A stretch of 43,259 nucleotides of DNA from Candidatus Heimdallarchaeota archaeon (GCA_019058165.1 JAHLVZ010000013.1:1-43259), one strand, 5' to 3'. Shown: positions 7,731 through 16,672, numbered from the stretch's first letter. Numbers and translations are program-made. Notes: a model not told the origin generated them from the sequence alone.

Positions 7731-9086
7731 TTGATTAAAATAACTGCATTTGGTGCTGCGAAAGAAATCGGTAAAAGTGCTATTCTCGTCGAAGATAAAG
7801 ATACAAAAATTCTACTAGATTGTGGATTAAAAATTAGACCAAAAGAACCAACTGAAGCTCCTTTAGGATTAAAGAAACACGCAAAAGAAATACAAAGTAT
7901 GGTTATTTCTCATGCTCATTTTGATCACACAGGATATATACCTAGAATGGTTCGAGAAGGTTGTAAGAATGTTCATATGACTCATCCTACTAAAGATATT
8001 GCAGCTATACTTTGGAGAGATCATCTGAAAATTGAAGGAGCTCGTCATTGGAATGAAGATGATATGTATGAAACTCTTCGTACAATAAAAAGTCATTATT
8101 ATGATCAAAAATTCAAATTAGCTGATGGAGTCACTGCAACTTATTTTGATGCAGGGCACATTTTAGGTTCAGCCAGTATTCTTCTAGATTGGAAAGGTCA
8201 ACTTATCTTTTACACTGGAGATATCAATACTTTTGCTACTCCTTACCATGATACAAACAAGTACCCAACCATAGAAGATATCTCTATATTAATCTCAGAA
8301 TCTACCAACGGTCTTAGAGATTTACCTAATCGTGAAATTCCAAATGAATCTATAGTTGAAGCTATTTACAAGACATATCAAAGAGGTGGAATAACTATAA
8401 TTCCATCATTTGCTTTGGGTAGAGCACAAGAAATTGAAGCTATTCTTGCGAAAGAGTTTATGAACACAAAATTCAGGATTTTTGTAGATGGTATGATTCT
8501 GAAAATGAATGAAATTTATCGTATGTATTTTCATGAATACTGGGTTTCAAAGAAAATTCTTGAATGGTGTAGAGACTACAAAGTTGAAGTTCCTTTCGAT
8601 TTAAAGAATTTCATACCAGTATCTAGAAATCTTGCAGATAATCTTAATACCTATAGAAAAATGATAGTTTCTGAGAAAAAACCCAACATTATTCTCTCAA
8701 CATCAGGAATGATGGAAGGAGGCCCAATCCATTCATACCTTAATCACGCTGCAGGCAATCCTGATAATCTAATAGCAATTTCTGGATATCAAGTTGAAGA
8801 AACAATAGGAAGACAAATTCTTGAAGGAGCAAAATCTGTAACCCTATTTAGTTGGGGAGATAAGAAAGGCTTCAAAACAGATATTAATTCAGAAGTTAAG
8901 CAATTTCAATTTTCAGGACATGCACAAAGAAATGAATTAATAAAAATGCTGAAAGCAATTAATAGTAAGAATATTTTATTAGTTCATGGATCAGAAGAAG
9001 CTGGTGAATCTCTTAAAAAGGATTTAGAAAATGGAAGAAATGTTAAATTACCTACTGTAAGAGAACCAATTGAATATGAAAATTAA
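7731..9086 (+). CDS. beta-CASP metallo-beta-lactamase ribonuclease (aCPSF2-like)
   Basis: This 451-aa protein shows the MBL/beta-CASP RNase motifs in order: HAHFDHTG (61-68, zinc site), GHILGSA, YTGDIN (zinc-ligand Asp), STSGMMEGGP in the beta-CASP domain, FSGHAQRNEL (beta-CASP His), and a terminal VHGSEEAG. The opening ITAFGAAKEIGKSAILVE is typical of archaeal CPSF73-related enzymes. It lacks the N-terminal KH domains of aCPSF1, so it fits the shorter aCPSF2 class, which processes or degrades RNA. The TTG start is forced by a TGA codon just upstream in the same frame. It is convergent with rpoK. Confidence 0.85.
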   Translation: MIKITAFGAAKEIGKSAILVEDKDTKILLDCGLKIRPKEPTEAPLGLKKHAKEIQSMVISHAHFDHTGYIPRMVREGCKNVHMTHPTKDIAAILWRDHLKIEGARHWNEDDMYETLRTIKSHYYDQKFKLADGVTATYFDAGHILGSASILLDWKGQLIFYTGDINTFATPYHDTNKYPTIEDISILISESTNGLRDLPNREIPNESIVEAIYKTYQRGGITIIPSFALGRAQEIEAILAKEFMNTKFRIFVDGMILKMNEIYRMYFHEYWVSKKILEWCRDYKVEVPFDLKNFIPVSRNLADNLNTYRKMIVSEKKPNIILSTSGMMEGGPIHSYLNHAAGNPDNLIAISGYQVEETIGRQILEGAKSVTLFSWGDKKGFKTDINSEVKQFQFSGHAQRNELIKMLKAINSKNILLVHGSEEAGESLKKDLENGRNVKLPTVREPIEYEN

Positions 9087-9106
9087 CAATAAAATCGCTT
9101 TTGAGA

Positions 9107-9126
9107 AAAATCTCATTAGAGATTTT
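9107..9126. terminator. bidirectional terminator-like hairpin between RNase gene and rpoK
   Basis: A perfect 8-bp stem, AAAATCTC-ATTA-GAGATTTT, sits between the two convergent genes and reaches into the rpoK stop codon. T-rich sequence follows on both strands (TATATTCCTTTT on plus; TTCTC then GATTTTATTG on minus), so it could serve either transcript. Confidence 0.5.
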
Positions 9127-9409
9127 ATATTCCTTTTATTAACCAGCTTAATGGTATATTTTGATACTTGCCATCGGGAAGAAGGCGTGCAACAGTTAAA
9201 GGCAAGACATTTTTCATTAGCTCTATTTCAGCAATTATAATGGGATCAGATATGTCTTTCTTGATTCGAATTAAAATAGGGGCACCAAGAGCAATTTGTA
9301 AACCTCTTGCACCGATAATTCGTGCTTTTTCAAACCTTGTTAATTTTGGAGGACCAACGACGATTGTATCTGCAACTATCTCTTCTTTTACGTCAATTTT
9401 CTTAGACAT
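9125..9409 (-). CDS. rpoK: RNA polymerase subunit RpoK (Rpb6/omega)
   Basis: This 94-aa protein contains the Rpb6/omega signature [20 protein letters not shown] followed by ALGAP, then [36 protein letters not shown], which binds RpoA' and stabilises the enzyme. I chose the ATG at 9409 because GAGGT precedes it by about eight bases; an upstream in-frame TTG at 9430 would add seven residues with no family support. In many archaea rpoK sits near rps9-rpoN-rps2. Here it is separated by about 12 kb from the rpoD-rps9 block and flanked by unrelated genes. Confidence 0.93.
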   Translation of the reverse strand: MSKKIDVKEEIVADTIVVGPPKLTRFEKARIIGARGLQIALGAPILIRIKKDISDPIIIAEIELMKNVLPLTVARLLPDGKYQNIPLSWLIKGI

Positions 9410-9552
9410 GTAAGGAAACCTCAACAGCAATAAATAGGAAACCGATTAAAGACATTTTAAAGTCTTTCGGCAAGGTTCTTTTTGTTTTCTTTCTAAATAT
9501 AAAACTATTTTTCGTGTCGGTTATGTTTTTGATAAAAATAATGCGACCGAAT

Positions 9553-9565
9553 AAATTTTATAATG
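9553..9565 (+). promoter_or_regulatory. TATA-like box for the coiled-coil/winged-helix gene
   Basis: AAATTTTATAATG is centred about 35 bases before the TTG at 9595, so transcription would begin just before the GAGGT ribosome-binding motif (9584-9588). A second AT-rich box (TTTATATAAA, 9571-9580) lies too close to the start to serve as the TATA for a leadered message. Confidence 0.35.
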
Positions 9566-9594
9566 TTTTTTTTATATAAACATGAGGTTTAACA

Positions 9595-10074
9595 TTGGTT
9601 GATGCCAAAATAGAAGGAGCTATAAAAGATATTCAGGATTATATTAATGAATTGGAAACTAAAATTGCAAAAAATGAACAAGACGTTGCTAATGCAAAAG
9701 AAAAAGCAAGTAAATTAGCTAGCGAAAAAACATCTGCAGCTGCAAAATTAAAGAAAATGGAAGACGAAATGTCTGAACTTTCTTCGGTATATGAGGAATT
9801 AAAAGGTCGTAAAGATGTTGAAATAGACATACAAGAAGTCATGAAACTTTATGTCATTTTAACAGAACAAGTTCTTGATGGAAGTTCTCACATAAAATTA
9901 TTAACTCTACTCCACGGTGCTAAGCCAAATATGACTAAAAATGATCTCTCAAAAGCAACTGGAATACAACCTGCAGCAACATTACGAGCAATTTTTGATT
10001 TGCGAAATAATGGATTAGTCACTTATAATGAAGAAAACGAAACAGTAAAACTTGTTCGTAGATTATTCGAATAA
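9595..10074 (+). CDS. coiled-coil protein with C-terminal winged-helix domain
   Basis: This 159-aa protein starts at TTG with GAGGT six bases upstream. Residues about 5-75 form a long alanine/lysine/glutamate-rich coiled coil. Residues about 80-155 look like a winged helix: HIKLLTLLHGAKPNMTKNDLSKATGIQPAATLRAIFDL, then NNGLVTYNEENETVKLV as the wing. The GIQPAATLRAIFDLRNNGLV segment resembles the recognition helix of archaeal MarR/ArsR-like regulators, so a DNA-binding or scaffold role is possible. Coiled coil plus winged helix is also the layout of ESCRT-II-like proteins, but no specific match is visible. Convergent with the orphan at 10150. Confidence 0.65.
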   Translation: MVDAKIEGAIKDIQDYINELETKIAKNEQDVANAKEKASKLASEKTSAAAKLKKMEDEMSELSSVYEELKGRKDVEIDIQEVMKLYVILTEQVLDGSSHIKLLTLLHGAKPNMTKNDLSKATGIQPAATLRAIFDLRNNGLVTYNEENETVKLVRRLFE

Positions 10075-10113
10075 ATAAAGTAATCCTAAATATTACTCGA
10101 GAAAGCAATCAAA

Positions 10114-10144
10114 GAAAAAAAAAGTAAAAGAGGAAAAATTCCTC
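10114..10144 (-). terminator. hairpin with T-run downstream of the orphan gene at 10150
   Basis: On the minus strand, a perfect 6-bp stem GAGGAA-TTT-TTCCTC (10130-10144) is followed by TTTTAC and then nine T residues. It starts five bases after the stop codon of the gene ending at 10150, the layout of an efficient terminator. Confidence 0.55.
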
Positions 10145-10149
10145 AAAAA

Positions 10150-10521
10150 TTAGAATGCTGCTAGTAATGGATTATGACTACTACGACGGAACCAAGATTC
10201 TAAAATATAAGAAACATTACTAGGTTCTTTATTTATAACTTCACGAGCACGCTCACCCATAATTCTACAAACCAAGATGAGTTTGTGAATATCCTCTCCT
10301 TTTGACCAGTCAATCAAATCAAATATAGTTTTGTAAGTAACAGGTCTCCTCCAAAGAAGTACATACACTCCGACGACTTCTCCATGATCGTTTTTGAATA
10401 AGTAATTTAGTTTCTTCTTGTTTCCAAAAGCAACATTTCTTCGATATTTCACGCCACGTTTGTTAAGATAATCTTCTATCTTCTGTTTTACCTCGGCATC
10501 AGTTAAGCCAATTCTGTCCAA
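10150..10521 (-). CDS. hypothetical protein (123 aa), alpha/beta
   Basis: I do not recognise this family. The TTG start at 10521 follows an AGGAGGT motif by 11 bases, and a TAG codon lies just upstream in frame, so no longer start exists. The order is a helical N terminus (TDAEVKQKIEDYLNKRGVKY), a strand-rich centre (LNYLFKNDHGEVVGVYVLLW), then helix-strand (FDLIDWSKGEDIHKLILVCR) and an Arg/Trp-rich end (WFRRSSHN). A strand-turn-strand with D-H-G-E-V followed by a helix and ILVC strand loosely recalls restriction-endonuclease-like folds, but I cannot identify catalytic residues with confidence. It is probably cytoplasmic. Confidence 0.6.
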   Translation of the reverse strand: MDRIGLTDAEVKQKIEDYLNKRGVKYRRNVAFGNKKKLNYLFKNDHGEVVGVYVLLWRRPVTYKTIFDLIDWSKGEDIHKLILVCRIMGERAREVINKEPSNVSYILESWFRRSSHNPLLAAF

Positions 10522-10777
10522 TCTTCTAAGAGACCTCCTCGTGCACTCTTCCGATTACGTAATCTGTCGCGCCCAACAGCTCACGCATTTTAAACATCAC
10601 TCGTCAAACCGATAAAAATCTTTTGTATTTGACATTATCTAAAACATTAGGCAAATATTAAAGTTAAAGTTAAGTCTTGGGACAAAAAATACATGCAAGG
10701 AAGCTCCTCAAAAGAAGAAAGAGAGCAATTTTATGAAATAAATCTAAAACATTTTAACTATAATAAGAAAGAATAGA

Positions 10778-11182
10778 TTGAAATCAACAGAAGTGAACAT
10801 TTTGACAGAAAACAAAGAGAAAGAGAATGGTGAGGGAAAGTCAAAGCTGATCGAGGAAACAGAGGAAGTTGTTGAGGAAGAAGAAGAACTTGAGAAGGAT
10901 ATTGAAGAGAATATTGTCAAAATTGAATTATTAGTTGAAGAGCTCAATAAAATAAATCAGAAGGGAGGACCAGACATAAGAATTTGTCCAAGATGCTATA
11001 GTTTACGAATTAAAGTTGAGGATATCTTGACAGGAATGGGGATAAATTCTGGGTATCCAGTCTGTATTTGCTTAGATTGTGGTTGGCGCTCAAAGAAATG
11101 GATTTATTTGGATAGGACACTAACAAATGATGAAAGAGAAAAATTCATTGAAGATTTAGTAGAAGAAAGAAAGGAGAAATAA
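10778..11182 (+). CDS. zinc-ribbon protein with acidic N-terminal region
   Basis: This 134-aa protein has a highly acidic, coiled-coil-prone first half (about residues 12-60, rich in Glu) and a C-terminal zinc ribbon with two CxxC knuckles: CPRCYS (about 75-80) and CLDCGW (about 98-103), with tryptophans after it. Similar small archaeal zinc-ribbon proteins are known without assigned function. The TTG at 10778 is the longest option; GTG at 10793 or TTG at 10802 are equally possible because no clear ribosome-binding site decides. It could bind nucleic acid or act as an adaptor. Confidence 0.6.
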   Translation: MKSTEVNILTENKEKENGEGKSKLIEETEEVVEEEEELEKDIEENIVKIELLVEELNKINQKGGPDIRICPRCYSLRIKVEDILTGMGINSGYPVCICLDCGWRSKKWIYLDRTLTNDEREKFIEDLVEERKEK

Positions 11183-11216
11183 ATATTTCTCGCTTTAATT
11201 TTCATCAGATTAGGAT

Positions 11217-12068
11217 TTATTTCAGCAATATCGCAGATAAATAAGCGACAACTTGATTTTTATCTCCAGTGATATCCCCACTAGTTGAATACTTGAGGAT
11301 TTTAGTTTCTTTGACATTGTTTTTGTTGGAAGCAATCAATGCTGATGCGACCGGACCTGGACCACACATAGAAATTAGATTATCAACAATAACATCAAGT
11401 AATCTATTAGGATTCAATTTTCGAATACTCTCTATTACTTGGGAATCCTTAGACATTGCTGAAGCTTGACTTTCATAGTGAGTCAAATCAGTGCTAGCAA
11501 TTAAACAATAATCGTAATTAGCTAAAACCTTACTTAGAACTGTACCCACACGTTCACAATTTTCTTTAGATTGATCCTTCATACAAATAGGAAGTATCGG
11601 AATATCAGCACCATACAGATACTGTAGAAACGGCACTTGTACTTCAATACTATGTTCCATCATATGGGCAGATGTATCTGCACGGAAATGTGGTTGCTTA
11701 ACGATTAATTCTGCGATATCTTCAGGAATCAAAGCTTCACCCAAAGGAGTCTTCCAACTACCTTCAGAGTAAACACTAATCGCAGGACCAATGTTTTTAT
11801 GGTTTGGTCCTATAATTACAAAAAATTCTGGTTTTCCATCTTTGAATTGCTCTAGAAAGCCATGTGCAGCAACAGGACCAGAATAAGTGTAACCGGCATG
11901 AGGTGAGACTAAAGCATAGATTTTTCCTTTTCTTTCCGGTGGATTCTCTATATCAGGTAATTCTCCAGGACCTATAGCTTCATCCTTAAAACATTCCTCT
12001 ATTTTCTCAATAAGCTGTTCCTTCTTCCCTGGATAAAACAATCCAGCAACTACTGGTTCGCGTATCAT
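11217..12068 (-). CDS. MEMO1-family protein (AmmeMemoRadiSam system protein B type)
   Basis: This 283-aa protein covers the full MEMO family length. Diagnostic blocks are REPVVAGLFYPG (2-13), SPHAGYTYSGPVAAHGF (about 64-80), IIGPNHKNIG, EHSIEVQVPFLQYL (about 147-160), ASTDLTHYE and GPGPVASALIAS. The conserved histidines match those of the putative metal site of MEMO, which is related to extradiol dioxygenases. Archaeal members occur beside AMMECR1 or isoprenoid genes, but neither is adjacent here. ATG start with a TAGGAGAA ribosome-binding site. The molecular function in archaea is unsettled. Confidence 0.9.
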   Translation of the reverse strand: MIREPVVAGLFYPGKKEQLIEKIEECFKDEAIGPGELPDIENPPERKGKIYALVSPHAGYTYSGPVAAHGFLEQFKDGKPEFFVIIGPNHKNIGPAISVYSEGSWKTPLGEALIPEDIAELIVKQPHFRADTSAHMMEHSIEVQVPFLQYLYGADIPILPICMKDQSKENCERVGTVLSKVLANYDYCLIASTDLTHYESQASAMSKDSQVIESIRKLNPNRLLDVIVDNLISMCGPGPVASALIASNKNNVKETKILKYSTSGDITGDKNQVVAYLSAILLK

Positions 12069-12097
12069 TACTAATTCTCCTAAAGCAAATTATCATT

Positions 12098-12109
12098 TTT
12101 TATATAAGA
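12098..12109 (-). promoter_or_regulatory. TATA-like box for the MEMO gene
   Basis: On the minus strand CTTATATAAAAA lies about 35 bases upstream of the ATG at 12068. This places the start site just before the TAGGAGAA motif. Spacing and sequence fit an archaeal TATA box. Confidence 0.45.
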
Positions 12110-12168
12110 AGAATATGGACATAATCTTTTATCTGTATTTCTTTTAACTCTGCTTCTAAAGTAAGCTA

Positions 12169-13371
12169 TTAGGAAGGCAAATCACCAATATTGTTAAAAC
12201 AATAAGTAGGATTACTGAAAATTCTAGCAAAATCCTTAATTCTCCACGAGAGATCTTCGGAGATATCATTGCGATAAATGCGAGCCAAGATTTCGCCTAT
12301 TTCTTTTACTTCGAGTTCTTTCATGCCCATACGAGTTATTTCCGCAGTCCCTAAACGTATGCCGGAATCTATCATCAAACCAATATTCTCAGCTCGTTCT
12401 CTCAACATGTTTTTATCATTAGTGGATGGGATATCAAGTATTACTTGATGAGATTCGGAGTAATCAAGATGCTTGAATTTTACAGGAAGACCATTACTAT
12501 CTAGAGTTGCTGCAAGTGTTTTTGTGTTTTTAACGATTTGAGACGCGTATTCTTTTCCGAATTCAAGCATTTCCAAAGCAGCTACACCTAATGCAGCTAT
12601 TCTGTGAGCATGAATATTATCTGTCAATTTAATGCCATTTTCTAAATCTATATCAAATGTAGAAGACAGAGTTTCATATTGTTCCATATCATTTGTTACA
12701 ATTAATCCCCCTTGTGGACCGGGAAAAGATTTGTGAGTTGAGCCAACGAGTATAGGAGAACCTTCACGCAAAGGATCCTGAAATTGTTTCCCAGCAATAA
12801 GGCCTAAAACATGAGATCCATCATATGCGAAATGAATAGTTTTACGTTTCTCAAATTCTTGAGTTATTTCTTTCACAGGATGTGGAAAGGGAAAAAACGA
12901 AGATCCAAAAATAACCAACTTAGGTTTTAGCTTCTTGATTGCTTCTATACTTTCTTCGATGAGAATATTCATGTTTTCCTTTGAGAAATGAAAGGGCAAG
13001 TATTTTCGATTGAAGAATTCATAATTCAAAGGATATCCACCGGACTCCCCTGCTTCTACTGACATGATTTTATTCCCAGATTTAGTTAAACCAAGGATAA
13101 GTGCTAAATCGCACATATTTCCAGATAAGGGAGAAAGAATAGCATAATCAGCATCAAATAACTCTCTGATGAAACTTTCAGTTTTGTTGATGATTTGTTG
13201 TATGAATTTAGTTCCACCATAATAATCACTAGAATATCTATTGCCTAAATCTGAAGAAAGAATAGCTCGAACAAAAGGCGAGGCATAATTCTCACTTGCT
13301 ATCAGATTAATCGAATCTTTTCTGAAGATTTTGTGATTCTCAAGTAATTCTAGAAAATGCTGTAGCTTCAT
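12169..13371 (-). CDS. glyA: serine hydroxymethyltransferase
   Basis: This 400-aa PLP enzyme interconverts serine and glycine with a pterin C1 carrier. Family marks are NLIASENYASPFVRAILSSD near the N terminus, YSSDYYGGTKFI, the active-site region HFAYDGSHVLGL, and the PLP lysine in VGSTHKSFPGPQGG. The C terminus (RLGTAEITRMGM) is also typical. It is of the archaeal type, with a divergent ligand region; whether it uses tetrahydrofolate or a methanopterin is not readable. I chose ATG 13371 because GAGGAG lies seven bases upstream; a TTG at 13386 overlaps that ribosome-binding site. It stands alone on its strand, 100 bases from the MEMO gene. Confidence 0.9.
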   Translation of the reverse strand: MKLQHFLELLENHKIFRKDSINLIASENYASPFVRAILSSDLGNRYSSDYYGGTKFIQQIINKTESFIRELFDADYAILSPLSGNMCDLALILGLTKSGNKIMSVEAGESGGYPLNYEFFNRKYLPFHFSKENMNILIEESIEAIKKLKPKLVIFGSSFFPFPHPVKEITQEFEKRKTIHFAYDGSHVLGLIAGKQFQDPLREGSPILVGSTHKSFPGPQGGLIVTNDMEQYETLSSTFDIDLENGIKLTDNIHAHRIAALGVAALEMLEFGKEYASQIVKNTKTLAATLDSNGLPVKFKHLDYSESHQVILDIPSTNDKNMLRERAENIGLMIDSGIRLGTAEITRMGMKELEVKEIGEILARIYRNDISEDLSWRIKDFARIFSNPTYCFNNIGDLPS

Positions 13372-13549
13372 TGTTATTCTCCTCAATAATCATGTATAAG
13401 TCAAGTTAAGAATATTTAACTTTTTTAGCTATTCCTAAGGATTTAATTGATATTATGTGAGTATTAGAATGTTAAATAAGAAAATTCAGACAAGCATATT
13501 GTGGAAATAAAAGCTAGAATCAATGGTAATTTTGAGGAAGGTAAAGTAA

Positions 13550-14167
13550 TTGTCAACAACTAAGAAAGGTAAAGGATCACCAGAGAAGAAGGCACCTCAA
13601 AAGAAAACTACCTCAAAAACCAGGACATTAAGCGCTAAAGAAGAAAAAACTTTGAATGAATTAAAAGGATCATTGGAATCTTTAGTAGCTATCTTAAATA
13701 AGACAGCACTTGCACTCCCGTCACTCGTCTCTACTCGAGGTGTTAACGTAAAAGACATTGCCAGTATTCTAGAGGACAAATTTGAAATGGATATGGAATT
13801 AATTGGTATGCTTGAAGATTTTTTCAACAAATTAGTGTTACTTCTTAGATATAGATCATCATATGATCAGAAACTATTTCTAATGACACGCTACATAAAA
13901 AATTTAAGAAAAGCAGATACAATTACTGAATTCCGAGGAAATCTACAATTGTTAGGGATAACTCTTAATGAAACAGAAACAATTGTAAGGAATTATGAGG
14001 AGATGTATAATAGTCTCTTCGTTGAACAAGCGTTATTGCAATTTCAATTAATGGAACAATTATTAATGTTCAGAGAAAAAGATGTTCCAGAATTTCGGGA
14101 TTGGTTCAATCAAGGTATAGAAACTTTCCAGAAAATAACAGAAAAAGTTTCCAAATTGAAAGAGTAA
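13550..14167 (+). CDS. all-helical protein of unknown function
   Basis: I do not recognise this 205-aa protein. TTG start with GAGGAAGGT eight bases upstream. It has a lysine-rich disordered N terminus (about 1-25), then an almost wholly helical body with many leucines (SLESLVAILNKTALALPSLV; MELIGMLEDFFNKLVLLLRY; LLQFQLMEQLLMFREKD), with no cysteines, no membrane segment and no enzyme motif. It lies nine bases upstream of the ATP-grasp gene, so the two are almost certainly cotranscribed, which suggests a scaffold or regulatory partner. The helical-bundle look leaves membrane-remodelling or adaptor roles open, but nothing specific supports them. Confidence 0.65.
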   Translation: MSTTKKGKGSPEKKAPQKKTTSKTRTLSAKEEKTLNELKGSLESLVAILNKTALALPSLVSTRGVNVKDIASILEDKFEMDMELIGMLEDFFNKLVLLLRYRSSYDQKLFLMTRYIKNLRKADTITEFRGNLQLLGITLNETETIVRNYEEMYNSLFVEQALLQFQLMEQLLMFREKDVPEFRDWFNQGIETFQKITEKVSKLKE

Positions 14168-14176
14168 TGATAATAA

Positions 14177-15412
14177 ATGAAACTTCTAGTTGTAGGGTTT
14201 AATGCAAGACCCATTGCGAAATCTGCTGTACAAGCAGGGCATGAAATTGGAGTAATAGATTATTTTGGAGATTATGATTTACTAAAACTGACTAAGAATT
14301 GCTTTTCGGTACTAAGACAGAAACCAGGAGAATTATTACATCGACCATTACATCGACGACCCGCAGAATACTTGTATTATCTAGCTGAAATAATGTCAGA
14401 TGAACAAGGAGATTTTGATGGAATTATCCTTGGCTCCGCTTTTGATAGATATCATGAATTGGTTAAACAATTCAAAGATATTGGTCCTAAAGTATATGCA
14501 AATAACCCGAAGAAATTTGCCTTAACTCGTCAAAAACATAAAATGAACAATATAGCGAAGAAAGCTGGTTTTGAAATTCCTATTCTAGAATCAGCAGATA
14601 GTTACCAAGAATTAATCGAAATAGCAAAGAGTTTTTCATTCCCGCTAGTTACTCGAGGGGATGGAGGTGGAGGAGGAGCTGGGATAAAACTTTGGAAAAA
14701 CCTCAGTGACTTGATGGATTACTTTGGATCAAAAGATGAAGAGCAAGAAAAAACAATCTGGGTACAAGAATACATTGAAGGTATAGATGTGAGTTCTACT
14801 GTGAATTGTCTAAAAAATGAGGTGCAGATACTTTCAGTTAATAGGCAATTAATAGGAGATAAGAATCTTAGAGCACCAAGTGAATTCGCATATACAGGGA
14901 ATGTTGTCCCCTTAAAGTATGATTCTTACAAGACAGATCCATCTTTAGAGGAAGAGCATTTGGAAGCTATCAGAAAACTATTCCAAAAACTTCAGTTGAT
15001 GGGTTCAAATGGAGTTGATTTCATAATTAAAAATGAAAAGCTTTTCTTCATGGAAGTAAATCCACGTTTTCAAGGAAGTATAGAATGTGTTCAATATACT
15101 ACAGGGTATAATTTAGTACAATTACATCTGGATGCATTTCATAAGATTAAGCACGATATACCAGCAATCCCAAGATATAATCAGTGTTCAATTAAAGGGA
15201 TACTATTTTCAGAAAGTGAACAACCATTCCCAGTGAAGGGATACCCAAAAAGTGAATGGATCGTAGATAGAACACATAAAGAGGTTTTACTTGAGATGTC
15301 GGATCCTTTTTGCAGTATAGTTCTACCTTGCAAAGATTCTGAAAAGGGATATAGAACAATTTGTGATATAGCTGATAAAATAACGGAAATGAACAAGATT
15401 GATGTACAATAA
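14177..15412 (+). CDS. ATP-grasp carboxylate-amine ligase (COG2232-like)
   Basis: This 411-aa protein begins with a Rossmann-like preATP-grasp domain (KLLVVGFNARPIAKSAVQAG; IDYFGDYDL). An ATP-grasp core follows, with a glycine-rich loop TRGDGGGGGAGIKLW (about 158-172), the hinge VQEYIEGIDVSST (about 197-209) and the metal site FFMEVNPRFQGS (about 289-300). The N-terminal pattern is that of archaeal 'predicted ATP-dependent carboligases' near COG2232, some of which occur with C1-cofactor biosynthesis genes. The substrate is unknown. It is second in an operon with the helical protein at 13550 and convergent with the trans-sulfuration gene. Confidence 0.75.
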   Translation: MKLLVVGFNARPIAKSAVQAGHEIGVIDYFGDYDLLKLTKNCFSVLRQKPGELLHRPLHRRPAEYLYYLAEIMSDEQGDFDGIILGSAFDRYHELVKQFKDIGPKVYANNPKKFALTRQKHKMNNIAKKAGFEIPILESADSYQELIEIAKSFSFPLVTRGDGGGGGAGIKLWKNLSDLMDYFGSKDEEQEKTIWVQEYIEGIDVSSTVNCLKNEVQILSVNRQLIGDKNLRAPSEFAYTGNVVPLKYDSYKTDPSLEEEHLEAIRKLFQKLQLMGSNGVDFIIKNEKLFFMEVNPRFQGSIECVQYTTGYNLVQLHLDAFHKIKHDIPAIPRYNQCSIKGILFSESEQPFPVKGYPKSEWIVDRTHKEVLLEMSDPFCSIVLPCKDSEKGYRTICDIADKITEMNKIDVQ

Positions 15413-15427
15413 TTTGTTTTAAACACA

Positions 15428-16672
15428 TTAGATTTTGCTTAGTGCTTGATCAATATCTTCTATTATGTCATCCTTATCTTCTATACCTGGGGAGAATCTT
15501 ACGAAACCGGGGTTAATACCAATAGATCTTTTCTCTTCCTCAGTAAATTCAAGATAAAGCATACTACCTGATGCTTGTATTAGAGAACTAGTACTACCTA
15601 AACTAGTAGCTCTTTTGATTATTTTCAAATTATTAATGAAATCGACACCGTCTTTATCAGATTTACCTGTACAAAAACTGACCATTCCACCGAAACCTCT
15701 CATTTGCTTTTTAGCTAATTGATGTTGAGGATGGCTTATAAGTCCAGGATAATAGACTTCTCTAATCTTTGGATGATCTTCTAAGAATTCTGCTATTGCT
15801 TGAGAATTCTCTGTATGTCTATTTACACGTAATTCCAATGTCTTAATTCCTCGAATTGTTAACCAAGCATCAAATGGTTGCATGACTCCTCCAAAATAAA
15901 CGGCAGTATTCATTATTTCTGCACGTTCATCAGCGGATGAAACAGTTGCTCCACCCAAGACATCACTATGACCACTAAGGTATTTGGTCACACTATGAAC
16001 GACTATGTTAACTCCCAAATCAATCGGATTTTGATTTATTGGAGTAGCAAATGTATTGTCAAATACAAATTTCGCTTGTATCTCTTTAGCTAATTTAGCA
16101 ATCTCTGCAATGTCGCAGAGAGATAAAGTTGGATTTGCAGGACATTCCATGTGAATCAATTTTGTATTATTAGTGATTTTTGCTTTTATGTTTTCAATGT
16201 CAGTTGCATCAACAAAATGTACTATGAAACCCCATTCCTTAAAATATTGATTAAGAAGATGCCTCGTTCCAGGATAGCACCTGTCCGTAACAATGATTTC
16301 ATCGCTGGGTTTTAAATAAGTACTAAAGACAGTTGATATTGCAGCCATTCCAGAACTGAATCCTATACCTGCTTCACCATTTTCCAAAATTGCTATTTTC
16401 TTTTCAAAAACAGATCTTGTAGGATTCGCATGACGCGAATAAGCAAAACCGGGTTTTCCATGATAAAATACATCTGCCCACTGATCAGCAATATCATATG
16501 CAAAAGTGGTTGAAAAGTCAATATTAGTTGTTATCCCTCGAGTAAACGGATTAATGCTTTCACCTGCATGTACAACTTTTGTCCCTATTCTTTTTCCCAA
16601 ATCTTCTTGTACTTCAATTTTATCTTTTGTTACGCCAATACCTTTTGATGCATCCTCTTTCTTTTCATTCAT
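15428..16672 (-). CDS. PLP-dependent trans-sulfuration enzyme (cystathionine gamma-synthase/lyase type)
   Basis: This Cys/Met-metabolism PLP enzyme has about 414 aa. Visible marks are TKVVHAGE near the start, AYSRHANPTR (phosphate/substrate tyrosine), GFSSGMAAIS, VFDNTFATP (PLP Asp), SVTKYLSGHSDVLGG (Schiff-base Lys) and a C-terminal VRFSPGIED. At the position of the methionine gamma-lyase catalytic Cys (YGCT) it reads YPGT, so cystathionine synthase or lyase activity is likelier than methionine gamma-lyase. The ATG at 16672 has GGTG upstream; an in-frame ATG at 16699 and the start at 16717 would add about 9-15 residues unlike the family. An ATATATAAG box lies at about 16686-16695, close to this start. 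Confidence 0.85.
   Translation of the reverse strand: MNEKKEDASKGIGVTKDKIEVQEDLGKRIGTKVVHAGESINPFTRGITTNIDFSTTFAYDIADQWADVFYHGKPGFAYSRHANPTRSVFEKKIAILENGEAGIGFSSGMAAISTVFSTYLKPSDEIIVTDRCYPGTRHLLNQYFKEWGFIVHFVDATDIENIKAKITNNTKLIHMECPANPTLSLCDIAEIAKLAKEIQAKFVFDNTFATPINQNPIDLGVNIVVHSVTKYLSGHSDVLGGATVSSADERAEIMNTAVYFGGVMQPFDAWLTIRGIKTLELRVNRHTENSQAIAEFLEDHPKIREVYYPGLISHPQHQLAKKQMRGFGGMVSFCTGKSDKDGVDFINNLKIIKRATSLGSTSSLIQASGSMLYLEFTEEEKRSIGINPGFVRFSPGIEDKDDIIEDIDQALSKI

Noticed and set aside
10553..10564. GATTACGTAATC 12-bp palindrome upstream of the orphan gene
   Set aside because: Short palindromes of this length occur by chance in AT-rich DNA; there is no promoter context to support an operator.
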